Positions 1-7,734 of a stretch of DNA of 10,732 nucleotides are shown here, piece after piece; within the stretch, counting starts at the first letter, position 1, and the number at the start of each line of letters is the position of its first letter. The notes beneath the pieces are model-generated. The model was given only the letters and a program-made list of their open reading frames with translations. It had not been told where the DNA came from and made no database searches. The position numbers and the translations under genes were made by a program. Source of the stretch: an uncultured Gemmatimonadota bacterium (GTDB lineage Bacteria; Gemmatimonadota; Gemmatimonadetes; Gemmatimonadales; Gemmatimonadaceae); assembly GCA_946479995.1 (NCBI GenBank), contig CAMLIU010000027.1:1-10732 (forward strand), written 5' to 3'.

Positions 1-595
1 TGGTGCGGCGCGAGAGCACCTGCACCACCCGGCGGATCTCCTCGTCGCGGCCGATGACGGGATCCAGCTTTCCCTGCCGGGCCGCGTCGGTGAGGTCGCG
101 CGTGTAGCGTTGGAGCGCCTGGTACTGGTTCTCCGGGTTCTGGTCGGTGACGCGATGCGTCCCGCGAACCGCCTCGAGCGCGCCGAGCAGCGCCTTGTGG
201 GTGGCGCCGACGTTGTTGAGCAGCGTGCGGCTCTCGGCGCCCTTGGTATCCGACAGGGCGAGGAGCAGGTGTTCGGTGCTGACGTACTCGTCGCCGAGGT
301 CCTTCGCCTCCTTCTCGGCGCGATCGAGCACGGCAGTGAGGTCGCGGCCCATGGTGGGCTGCGCGTCGCTCTGCTTCGGGTAGCGCGCGATCTCGCGCTG
401 CACGGCCTCGCGGAGCGCGGCCACGCTGGCGCCGAGCTTCTGCAGGACGGGGACGACGATGCTCTCCTCCTGGTTGAGGAGGACGAGCAGGAGATGCGTG
501 TCGTAGACCTGCGGATTGCCGTTCCGCCGGGCTTCCGAGGCGGCTTCGTTGAGCGCCTCGGCGGACTTCACGGTCAGACGGTCTGGATTGATCAT
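1..595 (-). CDS. clpB: ATP-dependent chaperone ClpB, N-terminal part (runs off left edge)
   Basis: This is the first 198 codons of the ClpB disaggregase, a hexameric AAA+ ATPase that works with DnaK/DnaJ to pull apart protein aggregates in the cytoplasm. The start ATG (593-595) gives [18 protein letters not shown], followed by the double Clp_N repeat: '[10 protein letters not shown]' near residue 33 and '[11 protein letters not shown]' near residue 105. After a linker, '[42 protein letters not shown]' leads into the first AAA+ domain. The Walker A motif and everything after it lie outside the window, so completeness cannot be judged. The long N-domain and the '[16 protein letters not shown]' entry fit ClpB better than ClpA or ClpC, though ClpC shares part of this layout. 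An AAGGGGA ribosome binding site sits about 7 nt upstream, next to an inverted repeat in the leader. The gene lies 81 nt after the stop of the small secreted protein gene. Confidence 0.93.
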   Translation of the reverse strand, partial: MINPDRLTVKSAEALNEAASEARRNGNPQVYDTHLLLVLLNQEESIVVPVLQKLGASVAALREAVQREIARYPKQSDAQPTMGRDLTAVLDRAEKEAKDLGDEYVSTEHLLLALSDTKGAESRTLLNNVGATHKALLGALEAVRGTHRVTDQNPENQYQALQRYTRDLTDAARQGKLDPVIGRDEEIRRVVQVLSRRT

Positions 596-607
596 GTGGA
601 GTTCCCC

Positions 608-630
608 TTCAGGTTGCCGTGTCACCTGAA
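608..630 (-). promoter_or_regulatory. Inverted repeat in clpB leader, possible operator or RBS-occluding hairpin
   Basis: On the minus strand the sequence reads TTCAGGT-N9-ACCTGAA, a perfect 7-bp inverted repeat with a 9-nt spacer. The last two bases of the second arm overlap the AAGGGGA ribosome binding site of clpB. The arm-N9-arm geometry is that of the CIRCE operator bound by HrcA, but the arm sequence is not CIRCE (TTAGCACTC), and it is not the HspR HAIR box (CTTGAGT-N7-ACTCAAG) either. It may be an operator for another heat-shock regulator or an RNA hairpin that masks the start region. Its function is inference. Confidence 0.4.
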
Positions 631-641
631 TCAGGAGGCAA

Positions 642-663
642 CGCCGATGCCGTGGTGTCGGCG
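642..663 (-). other. Short hairpin between the small secreted protein gene and clpB
   Basis: CGCCGA (642-647) and TCGGCG (658-663) form a perfect 6-bp stem with a 10-nt loop, just after the stop codon of the upstream gene. No T-run follows in the direction of transcription, so it is not a classic intrinsic terminator. A competing 6-bp pairing, GTTGCC (613-618) with GGCAAC (637-642), joins this hairpin to the clpB leader repeat, so alternative folds are possible. Confidence 0.3.
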
Positions 664-676
664 ATTCCCCGTCAGG

Positions 677-1102
677 TCACCGTGCCACGAACATCTTCCT
701 CGACGTGCGCTGGCCGTCGATCACCAGCTCGTAGACGTAGACGCCCGAGGTGGCGGGCCGATGGCCGCGCGACACGTGTCCATCCCAGTACGCCAGATAA
801 TTGCCACAGCTCAGCCGGACGCCAGCAACTGGCACACTGGCACCATGAAGCACCGGCGTGGCGACGAGCTGCGCCAGCACGTTGTACACGCGCAGCGAAA
901 CGACCCGCTGCCCGCCGCGACCGTTGCAGTCGTCCACCGAGAATGGAATCCAGGTGGCCGGCCGGAACGGGTTGGGAAAATTCTGACCGAGCGTGCCCAG
1001 CCTGCGCTCACGGGGCGGCGACGTGCGCTGCCCCGCCGCTGGCGTTGGCGCCAGGGCGCCAAGGGCGAGCACGAGCGCAAGTGCTGCCCAACGGTGATGC
1101 AT
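677..1102 (-). CDS. Small secreted protein made of a lone C-terminal sorting / FlgD-Ig-like domain
   Basis: This 141-residue protein has an N-terminal signal peptide (hydrophobic residues 6-19, likely cut after PAAG near residue 24) and then little besides one domain. That domain starts with 'LGQNFPNPFRPATWIPFSV' at residues 38-56, continues with 'VSLRVYNVLAQLV' (68-80) and 'YWDG' (105-108), and ends in 'SGVYVYELVIDGQRTSRKMFVAR'. This is the typical order of the FlgD-Ig-like or type IX-style C-terminal domain that normally closes very large secreted proteins. Here there is no cargo in front of it. Cys59 and Cys99 could form a disulfide. The ATG is preceded by GGAG at a 5-nt spacing. The gene stands between selB (135 nt upstream) and clpB (81 nt downstream) with no obvious functional link to either. 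The domain call is firm; the role is unknown. It may be a remnant of a larger secreted protein or a genuine small surface protein. Confidence 0.8.
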   Translation of the reverse strand: MHHRWAALALVLALGALAPTPAAGQRTSPPRERRLGTLGQNFPNPFRPATWIPFSVDDCNGRGGQRVVSLRVYNVLAQLVATPVLHGASVPVAGVRLSCGNYLAYWDGHVSRGHRPATSGVYVYELVIDGQRTSRKMFVAR

Positions 1103-1237
1103 GGTGACTCCGGCTGACGAAACAGGATCCCGGGAAGGCTCCGCGCTGAATGGAGAGAGGTCACCGCAGCGAGTGACACGAACGGCGGGCCCCGTTCCAG
1201 GTCACATTTCTCAAGCTACGGTCCGGTTGAGGCCGAA
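1103..1237. other. Intergenic region between selB and the small secreted protein gene
   Basis: This 135-nt gap has no coding potential that I can support. It holds a small inverted repeat GAACGG-N6-CCGTTC (1180-1197) around a GGGCCC core, a 5-bp inverted repeat GTCAC-N8-GTGAC (1160-1177), and two direct copies of AGGTCAC (1158-1164 and 1199-1205). None is followed by a T-run in the direction of transcription. It probably contains the promoter of the small secreted protein gene, but I see no convincing -35/-10 pair. Confidence 0.4.
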
Positions 1238-3103
1238 TCAAGAAATGGTCCGCGCTCCCTCGACAAGCCGGCGTTTTCCCTCCAGGTCGCGCCGCGTGAT
1301 CCCGGCTCGGTCGCAGTATTCCAGGAAGGGGATGAGGAACTTGCGGGAGAAGCCGAGCAGCTCCCGCAGCTCGGCCGGCCCGTAGCCGACCTCGCTGGTC
1401 ATGCCGCTGCGGAGGCGCGCCACGAGGCCACCCACCGTCGCCGTGCGGTAGTAGCGGTTGGGCTCAACGGCGACGAGCTCCCCCTCGCGCGCGAGGTGCC
1501 GCGCGATGGCGACCAGGGACGAGGACGCCACCTCGAGGGCGAGGCCGAGCTCGTCGAGGGATGGGGGCTCGTGCCCGGCAGCGTCGAGCGCGGTGAGGAG
1601 GCGCGCTCCCGTGCCCGCCTCGGCGGGCGTGAGACGAGGGGCAAATCCCGGGAGCCGCACCGTCCCCTGCTCCACGACGACGGCGCCGCGCGCATCGAGC
1701 GCGTCGATCGCCGCCGTCGCGACTTCCTCGGGCGCCTTCAGCCGCGAGCGGAGCCACTGCAGCTGCGGGCCGGCATCGAGGGGATTGGCATCATGGTGGA
1801 CCTGGACGGCACGCAGGATCTCCGCCTCCAACTGCGCGCGCGCCGCCGAGCCGACGAGCCGCGGGCCGACCTGCCAGGCATCGTGACGCGCGACCACCTC
1901 CGCGACGCGCGATGGCGGGAGACCGAGGCGCACGGGCAGCTCGAGCACCTCGATCCCCGAGCTTCCCGCCTCGTCCAGGAGGTGTTGCAGCAGGCGAGCA
2001 GGCGTACGTTCCTCCAGCGGCCACGGTCTCGCACGCAGCGGCGCAACGGGATCGATGATCACGCCGCCACCGATGGTCCGTGCCGGCGAGGCATCGCGCA
2101 GCACGAACCGATCGCCGGCGCGCGCGGCGAGCGCCTGGTCGAGGACGAGGCGCACGGAGGTGGTGCTCTCGGGGAGAACCGCACCGTCGGCGCCGACGAT
2201 CCGCGCTCCCACCTCGGCCGTCCCGAGGTGGAGGCGCACCCACCGCCGGGAGCCGAGTGGGTTCGGCGCATCGGGAAGGAGGGTGACGTCGGCACGCATG
2301 ACGCGCGAGGCGCGCCACGCGCTCCCCTCGACGAGCACGTTGCCGCGCGCCAGCTCAGCGACGTCGGCTCCGTGGAGGGCGATAGCCGCCCGCTCTCCCT
2401 GTTCCACGCGATCGACCGACCGCCCGTGCGCCTGGAGGCCGCGAACGCGAACGGAGCGGTCCGACGGGAGCAGGCGAAGTGCCGCATCGCGGTCGGCCAT
2501 TCCCGACCACACGGTGCCGGTGACGACGCTTCCCGTCCCGCGGATTGTGAAGGAGCGATCGATCGGCAGTCGAAAGAGGTCGGGCTCTGTCGCCTGCGGC
2601 AGGCGCAGCGCTTCCTCAGCGAGAGCGCGCCGCAGCTCCGGGAGCCCGTCGCCGGTAATGGCGGATACGCGCACGATCGGCGCGGTCTCCAGTGGCGAGC
2701 CGACAAGCGCGCCGCGCACGTCCTCTTCCACGAGCGCCAGCCAGTCGTCGTCCACGAGGTCGCACTTCGTCAGCGCCACGACGCCGCCCCGCACCGCGAG
2801 GAGCGACAGCACGGCGAGGTGCTCACGCGTCTGCGGCATCACCCCTTCGTCGGCGGCGACGACGAGCATGGCGAGGTGGATGCCCGTGGCCCCGGCGACC
2901 ATGGTGCGCACGAAGGCCTCGTGTCCCGGCACGTCCACCACGCCGAGCGTGCCGACCCCCTCGAGCACGAGCGGCGCGAAGCCGAGGTCGATGGTGATGC
3001 CGCGTCGCTTCTCCTCGGGAAGGCGATCGGTGTCCACGCCGGTGAGCGCGCGAACGAGCGTCGTCTTCCCGTGGTCGATGTGTCCGGCGGTGCCGAGAAT
3101 CAT
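1238..3103 (-). CDS. selB: Selenocysteine-specific translation elongation factor SelB
   Basis: SelB is the EF-Tu-like GTPase that carries Sec-tRNA(Sec) to UGA codons marked by a SECIS element. The 621-residue product is close to the usual bacterial length of about 610-640. The GTPase motifs are all present: P-loop GHIDHGKT (residues 7-14), [10 protein letters not shown] (34-43), DVPGHE (57-62) and TKCD (112-115). Translation-factor beta-barrels follow ('[25 protein letters not shown]' is typical of SelB domain II). The C-terminal half carries winged-helix repeats and ends in '[42 protein letters not shown]', the family's last winged helix that contacts SECIS RNA. I chose the ATG at 3101-3103 because the family starts directly at '[13 protein letters not shown]'; an open frame of 50 codons upstream overlaps recO and looks out-of-frame. 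The start is 13 nt after the recO stop, so the two are probably cotranscribed. No selA, selD or tRNA(Sec) gene is in the window. Confidence 0.95.
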   Translation of the reverse strand: MILGTAGHIDHGKTTLVRALTGVDTDRLPEEKRRGITIDLGFAPLVLEGVGTLGVVDVPGHEAFVRTMVAGATGIHLAMLVVAADEGVMPQTREHLAVLSLLAVRGGVVALTKCDLVDDDWLALVEEDVRGALVGSPLETAPIVRVSAITGDGLPELRRALAEEALRLPQATEPDLFRLPIDRSFTIRGTGSVVTGTVWSGMADRDAALRLLPSDRSVRVRGLQAHGRSVDRVEQGERAAIALHGADVAELARGNVLVEGSAWRASRVMRADVTLLPDAPNPLGSRRWVRLHLGTAEVGARIVGADGAVLPESTTSVRLVLDQALAARAGDRFVLRDASPARTIGGGVIIDPVAPLRARPWPLEERTPARLLQHLLDEAGSSGIEVLELPVRLGLPPSRVAEVVARHDAWQVGPRLVGSAARAQLEAEILRAVQVHHDANPLDAGPQLQWLRSRLKAPEEVATAAIDALDARGAVVVEQGTVRLPGFAPRLTPAEAGTGARLLTALDAAGHEPPSLDELGLALEVASSSLVAIARHLAREGELVAVEPNRYYRTATVGGLVARLRSGMTSEVGYGPAELRELLGFSRKFLIPFLEYCDRAGITRRDLEGKRRLVEGARTIS

Positions 3104-3116
3104 GCCGTGCACCCGC

Positions 3117-3869
3117 TCACAGGCGACGTTCCTCCCACTGCTCCATGGCGCGGAGCGGCCGGCCGTCGGTGAGGTGCTCGGCGAGGAACTCGCGCAGCAG
3201 GCGCTGATGGGCGCGCGCCGACGGCTCGTCGAGGGCGGGTGCACGTCGGCCACCCATGAAGTCGCGAAGGGTCTCGCGCGCCGCTGCGGGCAGCTTGCGA
3301 CCGGCGGGGGCCAGACGGCCGCACGGGACGCAGAGCGCGCCGCCGGCGCGGTGGCTGAACATCACGGTGTCGTGGGATGCGAGCGAAGCGTGACAGTCGG
3401 CGCACAAGTCGAGCGCAGGAGCGAATCCAAGCTCGGCGACGATGCGCCAGGCGCCAGCGAGGGTCGCCGTCGTCGTCTCGTCCGGCGCGGCCACGGCGAG
3501 CGAGTCGAGCGCCGCCGCGACGGCGTCGAAGAGTCCGGCGTCGGCTTCATCGCGCCCGAAACGCAGGGTGAGCTCGGCGATGACGGCGGCGCCGGCGAAG
3601 CGCCCGAGGTCGGCGGCCAGCTCGGGACGGGCGCGTTCGACGTCGAAGGCGCTCAGGTTGTCGAGGTCGCGGCCCGCCTTCACGTAGAGCTGTGCGCTCC
3701 CCTGCGCGAACAGATCCACCGCGCTACCGAAGCGGCGCGATGAACGCCGCGCTCCCTTGGCCAGTGCACTCCGGACCCCGCCGTCGCGCGTGACGAGACG
3801 CAGGATGCGCGACGACTCCAGGTAATCGAACGCGTGGAGCACGATCGCCGGGGTGGCGAGGAGGGGCAT
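3117..3869 (-). CDS. recO: DNA repair protein RecO
   Basis: RecO is the mediator that, with RecR, loads RecA onto SSB-coated single-stranded DNA in the RecF pathway. The 250-residue product is a normal family length. The N-terminal OB-fold is visible in '[38 protein letters not shown]' (residues 6-43). A zinc-binding set of four cysteines follows in the helical half: CADC at 156-159 and CVPC at 180-183. The C-terminal part has the usual helix that ends with '[15 protein letters not shown]'. The ATG at 3867-3869 fits the family start but has only a weak ribosome binding site. The gene is 84 nt after the btuB stop and 13 nt before selB. Nothing links it functionally to either neighbour beyond shared strand. 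Confidence 0.93.
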   Translation of the reverse strand: MPLLATPAIVLHAFDYLESSRILRLVTRDGGVRSALAKGARRSSRRFGSAVDLFAQGSAQLYVKAGRDLDNLSAFDVERARPELAADLGRFAGAAVIAELTLRFGRDEADAGLFDAVAAALDSLAVAAPDETTTATLAGAWRIVAELGFAPALDLCADCHASLASHDTVMFSHRAGGALCVPCGRLAPAGRKLPAAARETLRDFMGGRRAPALDEPSARAHQRLLREFLAEHLTDGRPLRAMEQWEERRL

Positions 3870-3908
3870 GCCTGAAAGCTAGCGGCGGTGCCTGGCGCTG
3901 CGATGGGG

Positions 3909-3936
3909 TGAATCGTGAGACATGAATCGCGAAACA
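3909..3936. repeat. Imperfect 14-nt tandem repeat between btuB and recO
   Basis: Two adjacent 14-nt units, TGAATCGTGAGACA (3909-3922) and TGAATCGCGAAACA (3923-3936), match at 12 of 14 positions. They lie in the 84-nt gap between the btuB stop and the recO start, about 40 nt before the recO ATG. Paired direct repeats at this distance could be a regulator site for recO-selB. They could equally be a chance duplication. No U-tract terminator for the B12 operon is visible in this gap. Confidence 0.45.
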
Positions 3937-3953
3937 TCACGGCGCCTGGGTCA

Positions 3954-5969
3954 TCAGTAGCTGACTCGGAGGCCGACGAGGAGGCGCCGCGGCGAGCCGC
4001 GGTAGCCGGTGAGCCGGAGGGATGTCTCGTCGGCGCCGGCGAAGTCGTAGTTCACGCCGGCCGCCTCGGTGTAGTGCGCGTCGAAGAGATTGTCCACGCG
4101 GCAGGTGAGTGCGGCGGACGCGTGGCCTGGCGCGCGCGTGACGAGGGCGACCTCGCCGGAGAGGTCAAGGCGAGTGTAGGCCGGCAAGGAGACACGGCTC
4201 GAGGAGAAGTCGGGGGCGAAGAAGACATCGTCGCGCTGTCCCACCCGACGGCCGCGCACGTCCAGGCCGAACCGGCCGGACCGATAACCGAGTCCGGCGT
4301 CGAGGGTGTGCATCGGCCGGCGAAGGAGGCGGGTATCGGGCGCGAAAGCAGACGTCGCGCCGGTGCCGGCACCCGGAGTCACGACCCTGGCGTCCAGCCA
4401 GGTGAACGACGCGTCGGCGTGGAGGCCGGCTGGCAGCTCGGCGCGCCCTTCCAGCTCCACTCCCGTGGCGCGGGTTCGGGCAAGGTTGAAGTAGTTCGGT
4501 TCCGTGGCCGAATACACGTAGTCGATGAGGTTGCGGAAGGAGTTGGCGAACCAGGTGGCGCTGAGCTGGCCGGTGCTTCCGAAGCGCTGCTCGATTCCCG
4601 CGTCCATGCTCAGCGACTGCTCCGGCGAGAGGGCCGGATTTCCGATGACGAAGTCGCTGCCGTAGTTCTCCAGGAAGGTGGGCTCGCGGAATGCCGTCCC
4701 GGCGCTGGCGCGCAGCCGCGTGCCGTCCGCGATTCGGGCGCTGGACGCCGCGCGCCAGGTCCAGAAGTCGCCGAAGCGCTCGTTGTGCTCGAAGCGTCCG
4801 CCCAGGGTGGACGTCCAGCGACCGGATGGCTCGAGGAGCAGCTGAGCATACACGCCACTCGTGCGCCGCGAGGCGGTGAAGCCGTTCGGGCCGAAGTTGC
4901 TGGTCGTCGCACTGGCCTGCCACTCGCGCTCCAGCTGCCCCCCTACGGTCAGCTGCGATGCACGAGGCAGTGCGAGCTCGAGGCGCAGGTCCCCGCTGCG
5001 ACGGCGGGAGCGATCGGCAGTGGAGTAGTAGTAACCCTGGTCGTCGGCGGGGCTATCCGGCTGGTCGTCGGTCACGCCGTGCACGTCGTTCGACGCCAAG
5101 TTCGCGCGCAATGCCAGCCTTTCGCTCAGGCGCAGGCCACCGGCCGCACCGACCGCGAGCCGGTCCTCACGATGCACGGCGTTGCTGTCCACCACCTGGC
5201 CGCTCCCATCGGTGGGAAAGTGCAGCGCGATGTCTCCATAGCGAAGCGAGAGCTGCCCGTCGGCGCGTCCGAACGCTCCGTGCACGAGGGCGCTGACAGT
5301 ATTCTCGCCGTGCGCGCTGTTGAACGCCTGGTATCCGTTGGTGCGATGACGTGCCGCGCCCAGCGACCAGTCGAGCGCCGCATTCCCCGGCGTGGCGGCG
5401 CCACGAAGGGCACCCTCGAGGTCGGAGGTTCCGAAGCCTCCGCCGCGCACGGCGAGCTCGCCATGCACCCCGCGCGTGCCGCGCCGGGTGAAGACCTGCA
5501 CGACGCCGGCTACTGCATCGGAGCCATACAGGACACTCGACGGCCCGCGCACGATCTCGATGCGCTCCACGTTGTCGGTGGTGAGCGACGAGAAGTCGAA
5601 TGCGCCGCCCGCGTCGTTCACGGGAACGCCATCCACCAGCACCTTGGTGAACTTGCTCTCGCCTCCCCGGATGAACACGGAGGCAGCTGTGCCATACGAC
5701 GCGGACTGTGCGAGCGCCACGCCGGGCACCTGCCGCAGCGCCTCGGCCACGGTGACGATGCCTTCGCGGCGAAGCTGATCTCCCGTGAGCACGGAAACCG
5801 AGGCGGGAACGCGGTCACGCGGCATCGCGCTCCGCGTTGCCGTCACGACCACCGGCGCGGTGCGAGCCGTGTCGCGTGCGGTGTCCTGAGCGAAGGCGGT
5901 GCTGTGCGCCAGGAGTGCTGCGAGGATGAGGAGACGGGCAGACACGGAGCGATTATGAGAGGTGAGCAT
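3954..5969 (-). CDS. btuB: TonB-dependent outer-membrane receptor, probable cobalamin receptor BtuB
   Basis: This 671-residue protein is an outer-membrane gated transporter that takes up a bound nutrient using energy from TonB. A signal peptide (residues 1-27, cut near AFA-Q) is followed by a TonB box 'VVVTATR' (40-46). The plug domain follows, with 'PASVSVLTGDQL', 'VAEALRQVPGVAL', 'FIRGGESKFTKVLVDGVPVND' and 'ERIEIVRGPSSVLYGSDAVAGVVQVFTRRG'. These plug motifs are close to those of BtuB. A long beta-barrel ends in 'RLLVGLRVSY', with the terminal aromatic residue expected for barrel insertion. The ATG at 5967-5969 gives a clean signal peptide; in-frame codons upstream lie in btuD. The gene begins 8 nt after btuD stops, as the last gene of the riboswitch-led operon, which supports cobalamin as substrate. 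From sequence alone it could also carry another corrinoid or a siderophore. Confidence 0.92.
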   Translation of the reverse strand: MLTSHNRSVSARLLILAALLAHSTAFAQDTARDTARTAPVVVTATRSAMPRDRVPASVSVLTGDQLRREGIVTVAEALRQVPGVALAQSASYGTAASVFIRGGESKFTKVLVDGVPVNDAGGAFDFSSLTTDNVERIEIVRGPSSVLYGSDAVAGVVQVFTRRGTRGVHGELAVRGGGFGTSDLEGALRGAATPGNAALDWSLGAARHRTNGYQAFNSAHGENTVSALVHGAFGRADGQLSLRYGDIALHFPTDGSGQVVDSNAVHREDRLAVGAAGGLRLSERLALRANLASNDVHGVTDDQPDSPADDQGYYYSTADRSRRRSGDLRLELALPRASQLTVGGQLEREWQASATTSNFGPNGFTASRRTSGVYAQLLLEPSGRWTSTLGGRFEHNERFGDFWTWRAASSARIADGTRLRASAGTAFREPTFLENYGSDFVIGNPALSPEQSLSMDAGIEQRFGSTGQLSATWFANSFRNLIDYVYSATEPNYFNLARTRATGVELEGRAELPAGLHADASFTWLDARVVTPGAGTGATSAFAPDTRLLRRPMHTLDAGLGYRSGRFGLDVRGRRVGQRDDVFFAPDFSSSRVSLPAYTRLDLSGEVALVTRAPGHASAALTCRVDNLFDAHYTEAAGVNYDFAGADETSLRLTGYRGSPRRLLVGLRVSY

Positions 5970-5977
5970 CGGGCAGG

Positions 5978-6766
5978 TCAGTCGCGCGTCGGCGCGCGCA
6001 GGGGAAAGAGGGCGGGCGCACCCACGGCCGGGTCGCGCGTGACGACGAGGGGCCATTCGTACACGCGTTCGAGCACCGCACCCTGCATCACGTCAGCGGC
6101 GGCGCCGCTGGCGACCACCTGACCACGATGCAGCAGAACGATGTGGGTGGCGAAGCGTGCGACGAGGTTGAGCTGGTGGCTGACGAGCAGCACGGCGTGT
6201 CCCTCGCGAGCCAGTCGGCTCATGAGCTCGAACACCACCATCTCGTGCCCCACGTCGAGGAAGGTGGTGGGCTCGTCGAGTACGATCGCCTCCGTACCCT
6301 GCGCGACGGCGCGCGCGAGGCGCACGCGCTGCCACTCGCCTCCGGAGAGCTCGGTGATGCTGCGCTCCGCGAGGTGCGCGGTGCCGGTACGGCGAAATGC
6401 ATCCTCGACGGCAGCGCGGTCATCGCGGGACGACGCGCGGAAGAGGCCCACGTGCGGGTAGCGGCCGAGCGCCACGTACTCGCGCACCCGCAGCGGAAAA
6501 GCGGGTTCCTCTCGCTGCACGACGACCGCGAGCCGCCTGGCGATGGCGCGGCGGTCGGCGCCGCTCACGTCGCTGTCGCCGACGGTGACGCGGCCGCCCG
6601 TAACGGGCGCGCGGCCGAGGAGGGCCCGCACGAGAGTGCTCTTGCCGCTGCCATTCGGACCGACGACGGCAGTCAGCGAGCCACGCGCTGCGTTGAGCGA
6701 CACGCCCGACAGCGCCGCGCTCTCGCGCCGCGGATACCGCACGCTCAGCTCGCGGAACTCGATCAT
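5978..6766 (-). CDS. btuD: Cobalamin ABC transporter ATPase BtuD
   Basis: This 262-residue cytoplasmic ATPase of the FecCD/BtuCD importer type powers inner-membrane B12 uptake. All nucleotide-binding motifs are present: Walker A GPNGSGKST (36-44), Q-loop Gln84, signature LSGGEWQR (140-147), Walker B IVLDEP (161-166), D-loop FLD and H-loop His197. The signature variant 'LSGGEWQRVRLA' is the same as in characterised BtuD proteins, which separates it from siderophore ATPases that usually have LSGGQ. Its ATG overlaps the btuC stop as ATGA (6763-6766), which suggests translational coupling. The closing region after residue 200 is the usual short extension ending at 'FPLRAPTRD'. Substrate assignment rests mainly on the riboswitch and on btuF. 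Confidence 0.94.
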   Translation of the reverse strand: MIEFRELSVRYPRRESAALSGVSLNAARGSLTAVVGPNGSGKSTLVRALLGRAPVTGGRVTVGDSDVSGADRRAIARRLAVVVQREEPAFPLRVREYVALGRYPHVGLFRASSRDDRAAVEDAFRRTGTAHLAERSITELSGGEWQRVRLARAVAQGTEAIVLDEPTTFLDVGHEMVVFELMSRLAREGHAVLLVSHQLNLVARFATHIVLLHRGQVVASGAAADVMQGAVLERVYEWPLVVTRDPAVGAPALFPLRAPTRD

Positions 6767-7734
6767 GTGAGCCGCCGGAGCCGGGAGAGAAAGAAGGGGA
6801 CGCCGAGGATGGCCGTGACGGCCCCGAGTGGAAGCTCGGTGGGAGGATGCGCCACGCGCGCCACGAGGTCGGCGAGCACGACGAGTGCGGCCCCACCGAG
6901 TGCCGAGGCACCGATGATGGTGCGGTGCGTGCGGGCGCCGGCCACACGGGCCAGGTGCGGAACAAGCAGGCCGACAAAGCCGACCAGCCCCGCCGCGGCG
7001 ACCGTTCCGGCGGCGAGCAGCGCTCCCGCGGCGTACACGGCGAGCGTGACGCGTGCGACGTCCACGCCCATTCCCGCGGCCGCGTCCTCGCCGAGGGCGA
7101 GGAGGTCGATCGGGCGCGCGAGCGCGAGCAGCGCCAGGACTCCAACGGCGACGTACACGGCGAGCGCGCGGACCTGCGGCCAGGTCGCGTCAGCGGCGGA
7201 GCCCATCATCCACCACAGCGCGTCGCGCACGGCGTTCGCATCCACGCCGGCGAGCGCCACCATGATGGCGGCATTGGCGAAAGCGCCGACGACCACTCCC
7301 GCCATGAGGACGACACGCGCATCACCCTGACCTCCCGACGCGTGGGCGACGAGGAGGGAGAGCGCCACGGCAGCGAGCGCGCCGGCCAGGCCAGCGAGGG
7401 GCACGACGGCAGCGGGGGCATGCAGCGCCACGGCGATCACCGCTCCCACCGCCGCTCCGCCGGAGACGCCCAGCAGGTACGGCTCGGCGAGCCCATTGCG
7501 GGTCGCACCCTGGAGCGCCGCGCCGGATGCCCCGAGCCCTGCCCCGACGAGGGCGGCGAGCAGCACGCGCGGCAGCCGCAGCTGGCGGACGACGGCCACC
7601 TGCGTGTTGCTGCCGGTGCCAAGGACCCCGCGCACCGCCTCGAGCGGCGTGAGGTGCAGCGTGCCGAAGGCGACGCCCGCCACGGCGGCGAGCAGCAGCA
7701 CGGCCACGATGAGCGCCCAGCGCGAAGCGCTCAC
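6763..7734 (-). CDS. btuC: Cobalamin ABC transporter permease BtuC (FecCD family)
   Basis: This 323-residue hydrophobic inner-membrane protein of the FecCD family forms the translocation pore with BtuD. It is rich in Ala, Val and Leu, with multiple membrane segments from residue 6 onward. The family's hallmark run is present: 'VRQLRLPRVLLAALVGAGLGASGAALQG' at about 49-76, then 'NGLAEPYLLGVSGGAAVGAV' at 80-99. Near the C-terminus 'GLVGFVGLLVPHLAR' is the coupling-helix region that touches the ATPase. The start is GTG (7732-7734), placed directly after the btuF stop TAG with no bases between. The stop overlaps btuD by four bases. The length matches the family norm of about 320-340. The family alone does not tell B12 from iron-siderophore permeases; the operon context does. 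Confidence 0.93.
   Translation of the reverse strand: MSASRWALIVAVLLLAAVAGVAFGTLHLTPLEAVRGVLGTGSNTQVAVVRQLRLPRVLLAALVGAGLGASGAALQGATRNGLAEPYLLGVSGGAAVGAVIAVALHAPAAVVPLAGLAGALAAVALSLLVAHASGGQGDARVVLMAGVVVGAFANAAIMVALAGVDANAVRDALWWMMGSAADATWPQVRALAVYVAVGVLALLALARPIDLLALGEDAAAGMGVDVARVTLAVYAAGALLAAGTVAAAGLVGFVGLLVPHLARVAGARTHRTIIGASALGGAALVVLADLVARVAHPPTELPLGAVTAILGVPFFLSRLRRLT

Noticed and set aside
110..1117. Plus-strand open frame of 335 codons across clpB and the small secreted protein gene
   Set aside because: It crosses two well-supported minus-strand genes and the structured intergenic region between them, and its product has no recognisable features.
3104..3253. Possible 50-codon N-terminal extension of SelB
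   Set aside because: The extra residues are Ser/Arg/Pro-rich, lie wholly within the 3' end of recO in another frame apart from the last few codons, and precede the family's normal start at [13 protein letters not shown].
1496..3743. Two long overlapping plus-strand open frames (1496-3172 and 2055-3743) opposite selB and recO
   Set aside because: Both are antisense to genes with full sets of family motifs, and their products are Arg/Ser/Ala-rich without domains. They overlap each other in different frames, as compositional shadows do.
3870..3953. Intrinsic terminator for the B12 operon
   Set aside because: Only a 5-bp GGCGC/GCGCC pairing across about 40 nt is present, with no T-run in the direction of transcription, so I cannot call a terminator.
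5970..6056. Possible 29-codon N-terminal extension of btuB
   Set aside because: It would place an Arg-rich stretch before the signal peptide and overlap btuD. The ATG at 5967-5969 gives a proper signal peptide.
3915..6122. Plus-strand open frame of more than 700 codons opposite btuB
   Set aside because: It is the mirror of a clear TonB-dependent receptor in high-GC DNA, where antisense frames stay open by codon bias. Its product is low in complexity, rich in Arg/Gly/Ala/Glu, and shows no recognisable domain.
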